This document shows, one piece after another, positions 54,311-61,577 of a DNA stretch of 64,000 nt. The position numbers and the translations under genes were made by a program. The notes under the pieces are model-generated. The model was not told the origin of the DNA. It saw nothing but the letters and a program-made list of their open reading frames with translations, and searched no databases. Source of the stretch: Bacillus proteolyticus (GTDB lineage Bacteria; Bacillota; Bacilli; Bacillales; Bacillaceae_G); the NCBI RefSeq assembly GCF_001884065.1, contig NZ_MACH01000072.1, forward strand, positions 1 to 64,000, given 5' to 3'. Within the stretch, counting starts at the first letter, position 1, and every line of letters starts with the position of its first letter.

Positions 54311-54408
54311 TTTATCCCGCTATTTGTGGACAGTAAACGCCCGATTGGTGAAGGCTAATAATCAGTGGGGGATGAATAAAACCCCCACTGATTAAAGTTT
54401 CACTTTAT
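54311..54408 (-). repeat. bcr1-like element, copy E (88-bp shortened form)
   Basis: Flanked by exact TTTAT repeats at 54311-54315 and 54404-54408. It keeps both element ends and the inner hairpin (CAGTGGGG / CCCCACTG) but lacks the AACTCCCACCT...AGGTGG block present in copies A and B, so it is an internal deletion variant. Confidence 0.8.
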
Positions 54409-54785
54409 AATAAAATCTAGAGTATATATTCAGAACAGAGTATACTGAAGAAAGAATATCCATATTTTTGTAAAGAGTAAGCGGAGAAATTTACATAATT
54501 GTAAAGGGAAATCAAAATAGTAAAAAGAATTAAGAAGTAAAAGAGTGAGTATCATGGAATATAGAACATTTGTAAGTTATTGCGAAAGCTCTTATAGGAA
54601 AGTATAATGTAAAGATATGAGCACAGATAGGATTAAGGGGTCAATCTTATATGCTTTGCATATCCACGACAGGTACATAGCTAACAGGGGAATATTGGAA
54701 TCCGAGTATGTAATGTTTAAGGAAAATGTTTTTCCTATTGTCGTATATGCAATATGGAGAAACAAAAAGCTAGGAGTGGATTTGT
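54409..54785 (+). promoter_or_regulatory. ugtP upstream region and long leader
   Basis: About 377 bp without a convincing gene. The promoter is at 54580-54608, leaving a leader of about 170 nt before the ugtP start. A 71-codon ATG frame (54617-54832) overlaps the ugtP start but has no ribosome site. Confidence 0.45.
54580..54608 (+). promoter_or_regulatory. Sigma-A promoter of ugtP
   Basis: TTGCGA (54580-54585) and TATAAT (54603-54608) are separated by exactly 17 bp. Confidence 0.75.
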
Positions 54786-55952
54786 TTGATAAAAAACCCC
54801 AAGGTTTTAATATTAACTGCACATTACGGTAACGGTCATGTGCAAGTAGCGAAAACATTAGAACAAACCTTTCGCCAAAAAGGAATCAAAGATGTAATTG
54901 TATGCGACTTGTTTGGAGAATCACATCCAGTTATAACCGATATTACAAAATATTTATATTTAAAAAGCTATACGATAGGAAAAGAATTATATCGTTTGTT
55001 TTATTATGGTGTAGAGAAAATTTATGATAAAAAAATAGCATCGTGGTATGCGAATTTTGGAAGAAAGCGTTTGAAGTTGCTATTAGAGGTAGAGAAACCG
55101 GATATTGTTATTAATACCTTTCCAATCATCGCTGTACCAGAATTGAAAAAGCAAATAGGTATTTCTATTCCTGTTTATAACGTATTAACAGATTTTTGCG
55201 TTCATAAAATATGGATCCATCGAGAAGTAGATCGTTATTTTGTAGCAACCGATCATGTGAAAAAAGTGATGGTTGATATTGGTGTGCCTGCAGAGCAAAT
55301 TGTTGAAACCGGGATTCCGATTCGTAGTAGTTTTGAGCTAAAGATCAATCCAGAAATTATATATAATAAATATCAGTTATGTAAGGATAAAAAGATTTTA
55401 CTAATTGTAGCAGGTGCTCATGGTGTGCTAGGAAGTGTAAAAGAACTATGCCAGTCATTTATGTCAGTACCAAACTTACAAGTAGTTGTCGTTTGTGGGA
55501 AAAACGAAGCTTTAAAGCAGGAATTATTGGGGCTGCAGGAGCAAAGTTCTGATGCTTTAAAAGTATTTGGTTATGTTGAAAACATTGATGAGTTATTCCG
55601 TGTTACTTCTTGTATGATTACGAAGCCAGGTGGTATTACATTAAGCGAAGCAGCAGCATTACAAGTACCTGTCATTTTATATAAGCCTGTCCCAGGACAA
55701 GAAAATGAAAATGCGTTGTATTTTGAAAGAAAAGGGGCTGCAGTTGTAATCCGTGATGATAGTGAAGTTTTTGCAAAAACAGAGGCGTTATTGCAAGATG
55801 ATATAAAGCTTCTCCAAATGAAAGAAGCGATGAAAAGTATTTATCGTCCTGAACCAGCTGGTCATATCGTGGATGCAATTTTGGCAGAAAATCATGCAGA
55901 GCCGAGTCGTATACCTATTAAATCACCAGCTCTTGCCGAATCTTTTACTTAA
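54786..55952 (+). CDS. ugtP: Processive diacylglycerol beta-glucosyltransferase UgtP
   Basis: A 388-residue membrane-associated GT28-type glycosyltransferase. It transfers glucose from UDP-glucose to diacylglycerol, giving mono- and diglucosyl-diacylglycerol, the anchor of lipoteichoic acid; in B. subtilis it also links nutrient status to cell size. The N-terminal [15 protein letters not shown] motif and the C-terminal [19 protein letters not shown] (donor-binding) motif are clear. The start is TTG at 54786, with AGGAGTGG seven bases upstream; no better ATG exists. Strong sigma-A promoter about 180 bp upstream; terminator after it. Confidence 0.88.
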   Translation: MIKNPKVLILTAHYGNGHVQVAKTLEQTFRQKGIKDVIVCDLFGESHPVITDITKYLYLKSYTIGKELYRLFYYGVEKIYDKKIASWYANFGRKRLKLLLEVEKPDIVINTFPIIAVPELKKQIGISIPVYNVLTDFCVHKIWIHREVDRYFVATDHVKKVMVDIGVPAEQIVETGIPIRSSFELKINPEIIYNKYQLCKDKKILLIVAGAHGVLGSVKELCQSFMSVPNLQVVVVCGKNEALKQELLGLQEQSSDALKVFGYVENIDELFRVTSCMITKPGGITLSEAAALQVPVILYKPVPGQENENALYFERKGAAVVIRDDSEVFAKTEALLQDDIKLLQMKEAMKSIYRPEPAGHIVDAILAENHAEPSRIPIKSPALAESFT

Positions 55953-55956
55953 TATG

Positions 55957-55993
55957 AAACCCCTCTTTTAAACTTTTAAAGAGGGTTTTTTTA
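55957..55993 (+). terminator. Terminator of ugtP
   Basis: AAACCCCTCTTTTAAA / TTTAAAGAGGGTTTTTTT with a short loop. Confidence 0.88.
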
Positions 55994-56026
55994 TTATTGT
56001 AACAAAAGTAAGCCTGAATTATTAAC

Positions 56027-56217
56027 TTATCCACAAAGGATCGCGCTTTCATTAGACAGTAAAATCGGAATATTAACAACTATATCCACATAGTCCACAA
56101 TTTTTAGAAAATTATCCACAATTCGTGTGTTTGGTGTTTAGTTAAATAAATGAATTCGCAAAAGATTTTTGGAATTTATGCACAATTCTATGGATTTTGT
56201 GGATAAAGTTGTTCACA
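56027..56217. other. DnaA-box cluster
   Basis: Four exact TTATNCACA DnaA boxes lie in 180 bp: TTATCCACA at 56027-56035 and 56112-56120 (plus), TTATGCACA at 56176-56184 (plus), and TTATCCACA on the minus strand at 56198-56206. One-mismatch copies lie at 56082-56090 (ATATCCACA) and 56209-56217 (TTGTTCACA). The region is AT-rich, has no gene, and lies between ugtP and yfhE. No dnaA or dnaN is nearby, so this is not the chromosomal origin. In B. subtilis, origin-distal DnaA-box clusters titrate DnaA and tune initiation. Confidence 0.7.
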
Positions 56218-56218
56218 A

Positions 56219-56250
56219 AAAAGGTTCCTTATAAATAAGGAACCTTTTTT
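56219..56250 (+). terminator. Terminator-like hairpin after the DnaA-box cluster
   Basis: AAAAAAGGTTCCTTAT / ATAAGGAACCTTTTTT, bidirectional; no gene on the plus strand precedes it closely except ugtP, so it may insulate the cluster. Confidence 0.8.
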
Positions 56251-56277
56251 GCTAATTAATTGGAAAATCTTATGCAA

Positions 56278-56327
56278 TGAAACTGAATAATTAGGGGGGA
56301 AAACCTTCTAATTATTCAGTTTCACTT
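56278..56327. repeat. 50-bp long inverted repeat next to yfhE
   Basis: TGAAACTGAATAATTAG and CTAATTATTCAGTTTCA form a 17-bp perfect stem around a 13-nt loop (GGGGGAAAACCTT). On the minus strand it directly follows the yfhE stop as AGTGAAACT..., resembling the GTGAAACT end of the bcr1 elements. It may serve as the yfhE terminator, though a U-tract is lacking. Confidence 0.65.
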
Positions 56328-56446
56328 TAAATACTTTTTGAGCGATATCCCGCTGCACGATCTGCTTTTCGAAATTCTCGTTGATAAAGAACTTCTTGTG
56401 TACTAGATAATGTGTTTTTCGCTTTGTCACGTTTCTTTTTATCCAT
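56327..56446 (-). CDS. yfhE: YfhE-family small protein (39 aa)
   Basis: A 39-residue basic protein (MDKKKRDKAKNTLSSTQEVL, then REFRKADRAAGYRSKSI). It matches the YfhE family, known only as a small conserved Bacillus protein of unknown function. The ATG has a GAGGTG ribosome site. It neighbours other yfh homologues (yfhF, recX, yfhH, sspK, yfhJ, yfhP), in agreement with the B. subtilis order. Its stop codon adjoins a long inverted repeat. Confidence 0.75.
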   Translation of the reverse strand: MDKKKRDKAKNTLSSTQEVLYQREFRKADRAAGYRSKSI

Positions 56447-56556
56447 TACAAATCACCTCGTGTCTTAAAGTCACTATCTATCGTTTCCAAAGACATGGGG
56501 TGATATACATATATGTCAAACTAGTATTGAATAATTATCATTTCAAAAAATTTAGA

Positions 56557-57114
56557 CTATGCTTCTTTTAATTGATGAGCATCTTGGAATGTTGTATCTC
56601 GCATTGTAGCAAGTGTATATTGATCTTTTGGAATTTCATATAAGTTATAAACTTCTTCATTTGCATTAATTTCATCATAAACGGCTTTTCTTGTTTCATT
56701 TGCTAGATTTACATATTGTAATTTTTCGGCAGCTTTAATAGAACGAATATTTATTTTGCGAATACGCATAAAAATTGTTTCAATATCTAATTCATAGAAA
56801 AGTTCGCTAAAAAATGAATCTTTCGCCAATTTATTATAGCCTTTGCCATGGTACGGTTTTCCAAGCCATGTTCCAAGGAATCCGGCTTTTTCTTGCACAT
56901 CAAATAAAGTAATTGTTCCGATAGGGTTACCCCATTCATCTAAAATTGTGCGTGAAATTAATTCCCCACGCTCTTCAGCTTCAATCGTTTGTTTTGTTAA
57001 AAATAAATATTCCTCATAAGAATAAGCCTTTTGACGCACAAAAGGGAAGACAGCTGGATCCACCATTAATTCGTATAGAACGTGGCTGTCGTGTAAGTCG
57101 CGTTTTTTCAACAC
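56557..57114 (-). CDS. GNAT-family N-acetyltransferase (RimJ/RimL type)
   Basis: A 185-residue acetyltransferase of the GNAT fold with the acetyl-CoA-binding segment at GFLGTWLGKPYHGKGYNKLAKDSFF (about 96-120) and the typical later strand IRKINIRSIKAAEKLQY. It probably acetylates an amine of a metabolite, antibiotic or protein N-terminus; substrate unknown. Start is GTG (57114) or the adjacent TTG, with GGAGGAG upstream. It is separate from yfhE by about 110 bp. Confidence 0.78.
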   Translation of the reverse strand: MLKKRDLHDSHVLYELMVDPAVFPFVRQKAYSYEEYLFLTKQTIEAEERGELISRTILDEWGNPIGTITLFDVQEKAGFLGTWLGKPYHGKGYNKLAKDSFFSELFYELDIETIFMRIRKINIRSIKAAEKLQYVNLANETRKAVYDEINANEEVYNLYEIPKDQYTLATMRDTTFQDAHQLKEA

Positions 57115-57147
57115 ACTAACTCCTCCTCACACGAGGGTAGCATGACG

Positions 57148-57204
57148 AAAAAGCACCCCACCCTCGAAATTTTTATATCAATCTTTAAAAAATTTCGGGG
57201 TGGG
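57148..57204 (-). terminator. Terminator of the tRNA-like RNA, sharing its 3' half
   Basis: In the minus-strand RNA, CCCACCCCGAAATTTTTT (57187-57204) pairs with AAAAATTTCGAGGGTGGGG (57156-57174), one bulged base, followed by TTTTT. The 5' arm includes the T-stem 3' strand of the tRNA-like structure, so the two folds exclude each other. Confidence 0.65.
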
Positions 57205-57262
57205 AATCGAACCCACTAGAACCAGTTTATAACGCTGGTGGCGCACCATTTGCCTTCCCCAT
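57193..57262 (-). tRNA. tRNA-like RNA (possibly B. cereus tRNA-Other)
   Basis: The minus strand folds like a tRNA of about 70 nt. It has a canonical T arm (GTGGG-TTCGATT-CCCAC), an anticodon stem ACCAG/CTGGT with an enlarged loop CGTTATAAA (possible anticodon UAU if the loop closes by a C-A pair), and a short D arm (GGC...GCC with GG in the loop). A weak acceptor stem has only GGGG/CCCC secure. No CCA is encoded. Ends are approximate. A non-canonical tRNA, tRNA-Other, lysylated by the two lysyl-tRNA synthetases together in stationary phase, has been described in B. cereus and may be this RNA; I cannot confirm identity. A pseudogene is the alternative. Confidence 0.55.
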
Positions 57263-57271
57263 TCATCAATT

Positions 57272-57286
57272 TGAAAATGATAATCA
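57272..57286. promoter_or_regulatory. Fur-like box in the tRNA-like RNA leader
   Basis: TGAAAATGATAATCA matches the Bacillus 7-1-7 Fur box (TGATAATNATTATCA) at 12 of 14 defined positions. It lies just upstream of the tRNA-like body on the minus strand, downstream of the TTGACT promoter candidate. Confidence 0.4.
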
Positions 57287-57312
57287 CGACACAAATTGAT
57301 TATGGTTTCATT

Positions 57313-57344
57313 CAGTTTATAATCGTATAATACTTTATCTAGTC
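57313..57344 (-). promoter_or_regulatory. Candidate promoter of the tRNA-like RNA
   Basis: On the minus strand TTGACT, just after the amidohydrolase stop, is followed 18-19 bp later by TTATAA(A). Transcription would start about 45 nt before the tRNA-like body. Confidence 0.45.
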
Positions 57345-57355
57345 AAAAAAATAAA

Positions 57356-58486
57356 CTAGTTTTTTTTATTTTTTTTGTAAATTATTTTCCCATCAATCAT
57401 AGTTAGTACAGGCTTGGCTAAATAATGGAAAGGATGATGTGTCCATAACACGAGATCGGCGTCTTTTCCAACCTCAATGCTTCCAATTCTATCCTCTAAA
57501 CGTAAATTTCGCGCTGGAAATATAGTGATTCCTTCCAATGCAGTTTTCTCGTCTAATCCTTCCCTTACTGCGACAGCAGCACAAACATTTAAATATTGAA
57601 TGGGTGTATAGGGATGATCTGTTGTTATAGAAACTTCCACTCCATTTTTTGATAATATATGGTAAGTATCCCATGTTTTGTTTTTTAGTTCGATTTTAGA
57701 ACGGCGTGTAAGAGTGGGGCCAACTGAAACCTTCAAATTGTGTTTCGAAAGCTCTTCAACAATAAAGTGTCCTTCTGTACAATGTTCAAGACGTAAATCA
57801 AGATTGAATTCTGTTGCAAAGCGTAGAGCAGAAGTAATATCATCTGCGCGGTGAGCGTGGATACGTACTGGTATTTCCCGGCGAAGTGCTTTTAAAATAG
57901 GAAGCATTCGAAAATCAGCTTCATGTCCATAGTGTTGTGCTTCGTAGAATGATTCTCGAAGTAAACCCATAATACCCATACGTGTTATTGATTCTTTTGT
58001 TCCGTTACTATGAACTTTTTTAGGGTTTTCTCCAAAGGCAATTTTTAAACCAGCAGGTTCTTGAATAATCATATGATCAATACAAGTTCCAGCAGTTTTT
58101 ATTACACAAGTAGTACCCCCGATAATATTTTGACTCCCAGGCATAACATGAACAGTTGTAATACCATTTTGTACAGCATCCTGAAATGCAATATCAAAAG
58201 GATGGATTCCGTCTAAAGAACGGATATGCGGTGTTGAAACTTCAGAGGTTTCATTTGCATCATTTCCAGCCCAACCAGTGCCTTCATCATAGAGACCAAG
58301 GTGAGTATGGACATCAATAAATCCAGGTAAGAGATGAAGAGCTCGCGCATCTATAACGGTCATATCTTGAGTAGGCTGAATAGAAGGTTTGACCTCAGCA
58401 ATTCGTTCGCCTATAACGAGTACATCACCTTGGAACTTTGGAGATGTAATAGGGTACACAATGGCTTGTTTGAGCAATATTTTCAT
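57356..58486 (-). CDS. Amidohydrolase-superfamily protein
   Basis: A 376-residue cytoplasmic metal-dependent hydrolase with a TIM-barrel and a composite beta-sandwich at both ends (DAALHLLPG-type entry and GKDADLVLW-type exit). The metal ligands are in GFIDVHTHLGL (near 57-62), HAHRAD (near 210), LEHCTEGH (near 231) and TTDHP (near 288). It resembles imidazolonepropionase and isoaspartyl-dipeptidase-like amidohydrolases, but no specific substrate can be assigned. ATG with GAGGTA upstream. It is transcribed as a single gene; its stop runs into the tRNA-like RNA promoter. Confidence 0.8.
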   Translation of the reverse strand: MKILLKQAIVYPITSPKFQGDVLVIGERIAEVKPSIQPTQDMTVIDARALHLLPGFIDVHTHLGLYDEGTGWAGNDANETSEVSTPHIRSLDGIHPFDIAFQDAVQNGITTVHVMPGSQNIIGGTTCVIKTAGTCIDHMIIQEPAGLKIAFGENPKKVHSNGTKESITRMGIMGLLRESFYEAQHYGHEADFRMLPILKALRREIPVRIHAHRADDITSALRFATEFNLDLRLEHCTEGHFIVEELSKHNLKVSVGPTLTRRSKIELKNKTWDTYHILSKNGVEVSITTDHPYTPIQYLNVCAAVAVREGLDEKTALEGITIFPARNLRLEDRIGSIEVGKDADLVLWTHHPFHYLAKPVLTMIDGKIIYKKNKKN

Positions 58487-58606
58487 AGGTACCTCATTTC
58501 TGTTACTTTACAATGTTAATGGAATTTAAGAAAAAGTAACTGAAAGGTTATTTGTGTAGTAATGCTCTGGATCCTAGACCCCTTGTAAAACTGTGTTTTA
58601 GAAGTA

Positions 58607-59512
58607 CTACATTGTATGCGAAAGTATATTTTGTAATGCATGGTTTACTGTCGGAAATGTGTATTGGTACCCATGTTCAATTACTTTAATAGGTAATACA
58701 TGTTGCCCTTCTAGTACAAGTATACTCATCTCACCCAATAAAGCGTGAAGCATAAATGAAGGGACAGGTAACCAATGAGGCTTTCCCATTATAGTTGCAA
58801 TGGTTTCTCCAAATTCCTTCATTCTTATAGGTAGGGGGGCTGTAATATTAAGAGGACCATCAATTTCTTCTTTGTGTATGATGAAGTCAATCATGCGAAC
58901 GACATCGTCTATATGAATCCATGATAACCATTGGTTTCCAGATCCAATTGTACCTCCCATATAGAATCGATAGGGAAGTAGCATTTTTGGAAGAGCTCCT
59001 CCGTCTGCACCTAATACGACTCCGAATCTTGAGTAGATTGTTCTTATTCCAAGAGAACATGCTTTAGATGCTTCTTGCTCCCATAAAAATACTGTTTCTG
59101 CTAAAAAGTCATTTCCTGGAATTTCTTGCTGCTCGGTAAAAGACTCTGTTTCAGATGTTCCGTAGTATCCAATAGCGCTTGCGTTAATAAATGTGTGTGG
59201 TTTTGTACCAAGTGCTTGCAATTGTTTAATGAGTCCTTTTGTTGTTTGAATTCTACTGTTTAAAATTGCTGCTTTTTGTTTCTTTGTCCATCTACTATTA
59301 ATAGACTCTCCAGCTAGATTAATAACTACATCGATAGAAGAGAGGGGAAAGGTCTGTAAATCCGGTGTCCATTGTACGTATTGAAGGTTAGTGTGTGAAG
59401 TTTTAGTAGTTTTTTTTCGAGTGAGAATGTAAACAGTATATCCTTTTTGAATAAAAAAACTAGAAAGGTATTTGCCGATAAAGCCAGAGCCACCAGAAAT
59501 TGCGATTTTCAC
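58607..59512 (-). CDS. yfhF: TIGR01777-type SDR epimerase (YfhF-like)
   Basis: A 301-residue atypical short-chain dehydrogenase with the NAD(P)-binding GGSGFIGKYL at the N-terminus, VINLAGESINSRWTKKQK near residue 75, SAIGYYGTSE near 115 and a DUF1731-like C-terminus. The family (includes cell-division-linked and YfcH proteins) has no agreed substrate. GTG at 59512 is spaced correctly from AGGAGG; the ATG at 59518 lies too close to it. It is divergent from recX, in yfhF-recX order as in B. subtilis. Confidence 0.83.
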   Translation of the reverse strand: MKIAISGGSGFIGKYLSSFFIQKGYTVYILTRKKTTKTSHTNLQYVQWTPDLQTFPLSSIDVVINLAGESINSRWTKKQKAAILNSRIQTTKGLIKQLQALGTKPHTFINASAIGYYGTSETESFTEQQEIPGNDFLAETVFLWEQEASKACSLGIRTIYSRFGVVLGADGGALPKMLLPYRFYMGGTIGSGNQWLSWIHIDDVVRMIDFIIHKEEIDGPLNITAPLPIRMKEFGETIATIMGKPHWLPVPSFMLHALLGEMSILVLEGQHVLPIKVIEHGYQYTFPTVNHALQNILSHTM

Positions 59513-59567
59513 AATCATTTCCTCCTCATTATATATATTCTTGAAAAACAAAAATGTTCCTCGACTA

Positions 59568-59576
59568 TGTTAAAAT
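59568..59576 (+). promoter_or_regulatory. Extended -10 promoter of recX
   Basis: TGTTAAAAT (TGn plus TAAAAT) with TTGAAA upstream at suboptimal spacing (24 bp); transcription would start about 10 bp before the recX ATG. Confidence 0.5.
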
Positions 59577-59593
59577 AGTAGAGAGGTGAGAGT

Positions 59594-60406
59594 ATGGCTG
59601 TCATTACAAAAATAGAAGTGCAAAAACGATCGAAAGAACGATTTAATATTTATATTGATAAAGGTCAAGGTGAAGAGTACGGATTTAGTGTGGATCAAGT
59701 AATCTTAATGAAACACGGATTACAAAAAGGCTTAGAAATTGATGAAATAGCGTTAGGAAATATTTTGTACAATGAAGAGGTACAAAAAGCATATTTACAA
59801 GCAATCTCCTATTTATCCTATCAAATGAGAACAAAACAAGAAATAGAAGATTTTTTACGAAAAAAAGAAGTGGGACAGGCCATCATCTCTGAAGTCGTTT
59901 CGAAATTATTACATGACCGATATATTAATGATAAAGAGTATGCCATTTTATATACGCGAACGCAAAGTAATGTGAATCGAAAAGGTCCAACTGTTATAAA
60001 GAGAGAGCTGTTAAATAAAGGTGTTCAGGATCTAATCATTACACATAGTTTACAAGGGTATCCAAAGGAGAAGCAAATTGAAAATGCTTTGGTTCTTATA
60101 GAAAAGAAGAAAAGATCTTATCAAAAACATTCCTTTTTACAAATGAAGCTAAAGTTAGACGAAATGCTTGTGCGTAAAGGATATTCTAGAGATGTGATTC
60201 AAATTTGTCTAGAAGAATTGAAAGACGAAAAAGATGACGAACAGCAACAAGAAGCGTTACACTATCATGGGAATAAATATTATGAGAAATATAAGAAGTA
60301 TGATGGATGGACATTCGAAAATAAGATGAAACAAGCGTTATATCGAAAAGGATTCTCTATTGATGAGATAGAGATATTTTTACAAATGAAACGTGAAGAG
60401 GGATGA
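59594..60406 (+). CDS. recX: Regulatory protein RecX
   Basis: A 270-residue RecX, longer than the ~150-residue E. coli form, as usual in bacilli. It is built of helical triplet repeats: LRTKQEIEDFLRKKEV-like segments recur near residues 80, 125, 185 and 245 (YRKGFSIDEIEIFLQMK at the end). It modulates RecA filaments, inhibiting or displacing RecA during recombination and SOS repair. ATG with GAGGTGAG. It is followed closely by yfhH, with 13 bp between them. Confidence 0.87.
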   Translation: MAVITKIEVQKRSKERFNIYIDKGQGEEYGFSVDQVILMKHGLQKGLEIDEIALGNILYNEEVQKAYLQAISYLSYQMRTKQEIEDFLRKKEVGQAIISEVVSKLLHDRYINDKEYAILYTRTQSNVNRKGPTVIKRELLNKGVQDLIITHSLQGYPKEKQIENALVLIEKKKRSYQKHSFLQMKLKLDEMLVRKGYSRDVIQICLEELKDEKDDEQQQEALHYHGNKYYEKYKKYDGWTFENKMKQALYRKGFSIDEIEIFLQMKREEG

Positions 60407-60419
60407 GGGGAATAATAAA

Positions 60420-60737
60420 ATGAATATGCCAAAACGCTACAGTGAAATGACAACGCATGAGCTTAGAGAAGAAATTGGGGCTTTGAAGGAGCAAGCAGTA
60501 AAGGCTGAGCAACTTGGAATTGTAAATGAATTCGATGTGTTAATGAGAAAGATGGCCATGGCCCGTGCTTACATGACTGATATAAACAAATTCCATATTG
60601 GTGAGACATATGAATTAGTAGAAGAACCTGGTGTATTATTTAAAATCACGTACTTCAATGGGGTATTTGCTTGGGGTTATAAGCAAAACGATAATGAAGA
60701 GATTGGGATACCAATCTCCTTGTTGCAAGAAAAATAA
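60420..60737 (+). CDS. yfhH: YfhH-family protein (DUF1811)
   Basis: A 105-residue protein with a helical N-terminus (RYSEMTTHELREEIGALKEQAVKAEQLGIVNEF) and a small beta-barrel C-terminus (GETYELVEEPGVLFKITYFNGVFAWGY). It matches YfhH/DUF1811, whose function is unknown; the C-terminal part looks SH3-like. ATG at 60420 with GAGGGG; co-transcribed with recX. Confidence 0.82.
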   Translation: MNMPKRYSEMTTHELREEIGALKEQAVKAEQLGIVNEFDVLMRKMAMARAYMTDINKFHIGETYELVEEPGVLFKITYFNGVFAWGYKQNDNEEIGIPISLLQEK

Positions 60738-60738
60738 A

Positions 60739-60770
60739 AACCAGAGAGCGAATATCTCTCTGGTTTTCAT
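60739..60770 (+). terminator. Terminator of recX-yfhH
   Basis: AAACCAGAGAG / CTCTCTGGTTTT with a short loop. Confidence 0.87.
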
Positions 60771-60801
60771 CTTTGGTAGGCGTTAAAGGAGATAGGAGAT
60801 T

Positions 60802-60954
60802 CTAAAATTGGCGTTTTTTACATTCATTGGCCAATATAATGAGAGACTGGGTCTGTTGCGTCTGTCCGTTAACTTGCGCTTTCGCATGTTTCGGACGAGT
60901 CCACGTATGGTTAAATAATTCAGAACGACTATCTAAACGATCACGGTAGCTCAT
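60802..60954 (-). CDS. Small YpzG-like protein (50 aa)
   Basis: A 50-residue basic protein with MSYRDRLDSRSELFNHTWTR and KHAKAQVNGQTQQTQSLIIL segments. It resembles YpzG-type small proteins of Bacillus, which are probably sporulation-related; recognition is from memory only. GAGGTGATA ribosome site. It lies in the same orientation as sspK, 46 bp downstream of it, so the two may be co-transcribed in the forespore. Confidence 0.65.
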   Translation of the reverse strand: MSYRDRLDSRSELFNHTWTRPKHAKAQVNGQTQQTQSLIILANECKKRQF

Positions 60955-61000
60955 CTTTATCACCTCGTGTAGGAAGTTAATTTTTTAGGTTGTACCTGTA

Positions 61001-61159
61001 CTACTCTTCCTGCTGATTTGCAGCACGCATACGTTCTTGTGGGTGCGTGTTAATTGTGCCGTTAGGTCGTTTCGAAGCGAAGCGTGATTTCGCTTTCGGC
61101 TGACCGTCGATTTTGCTGTTGTTTTTTGACTCAGACCAAAACTCGGCTTGTTTACCCAT
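61001..61159 (-). CDS. sspK: Small acid-soluble spore protein K
   Basis: A 52-residue protein matching the SASP-K family ([20 protein letters not shown] start, [19 protein letters not shown] middle, MRAANQ end). These minor spore proteins are produced in the forespore under SigG control. ATG with GAGGAGGGC ribosome site. The location between yfhH and yfhJ is the same as in B. subtilis. Confidence 0.85.
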
Positions 61160-61281
61160 TGCGAACGCCCTCCTCATCATCAGTTGATACCTCTTTAAGA
61201 AGTATCACTTATAGAATGTGCAAAATAGAAGAAACTATCCTTTAGAAATGAAGGGATAAATAGGTAAAAGGAGACTAGAAC

Positions 61282-61548
61282 ATGAATGATATTTATGAAG
61301 CATTAACGAAAGAATTATTAGACAAGAATGACAAGCTTTCTTACGGACAAGCTCGTGCGTGGGTTGAATTACTGTGGGAAGATTTTCAAACAACTTATGC
61401 GAAATCAGGTCGTTACCAAGGTGAGGAAATGACTGAGCAAGTAGTACGAACATGGATTAATAATCATGGAGCGCGCCTTCATGAAATGCGTACAAATAAT
61501 CCAAAGTATAGCCATTTAATCAATCAAGAAGATCATTTGAAACATTAA
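61282..61548 (+). CDS. yfhJ: YfhJ-family protein (WVELL domain)
   Basis: An 88-residue helical protein with the conserved ARAWVELLWEDFQTTYAK motif (near 25-42), which defines the small YfhJ/WVELL family. Function unknown. AAAAGGAGAC ribosome site; terminator after it. It is divergent from sspK. Confidence 0.82.
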   Translation: MNDIYEALTKELLDKNDKLSYGQARAWVELLWEDFQTTYAKSGRYQGEEMTEQVVRTWINNHGARLHEMRTNNPKYSHLINQEDHLKH

Positions 61549-61577
61549 AAAAAAGCGACTTAAGTCGCTTTTTTTAA
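61546..61577. terminator. Bidirectional terminator
   Basis: AAAAAAAGCGACTTAA / TTAAGTCGCTTTTTTT between convergent yfhJ and yfhP. Confidence 0.87.

Noticed and set aside
54617-54832. 71-codon ORF in the ugtP leader
   Set aside because: No ribosome site, overlaps the ugtP start in another frame and has no recognisable features; kept only as a possible leader element.
56027-56217. Chromosomal replication origin
   Set aside because: DnaA boxes are present, but there is no dnaA, dnaN or rpmH nearby and no clear DNA-unwinding trio array.
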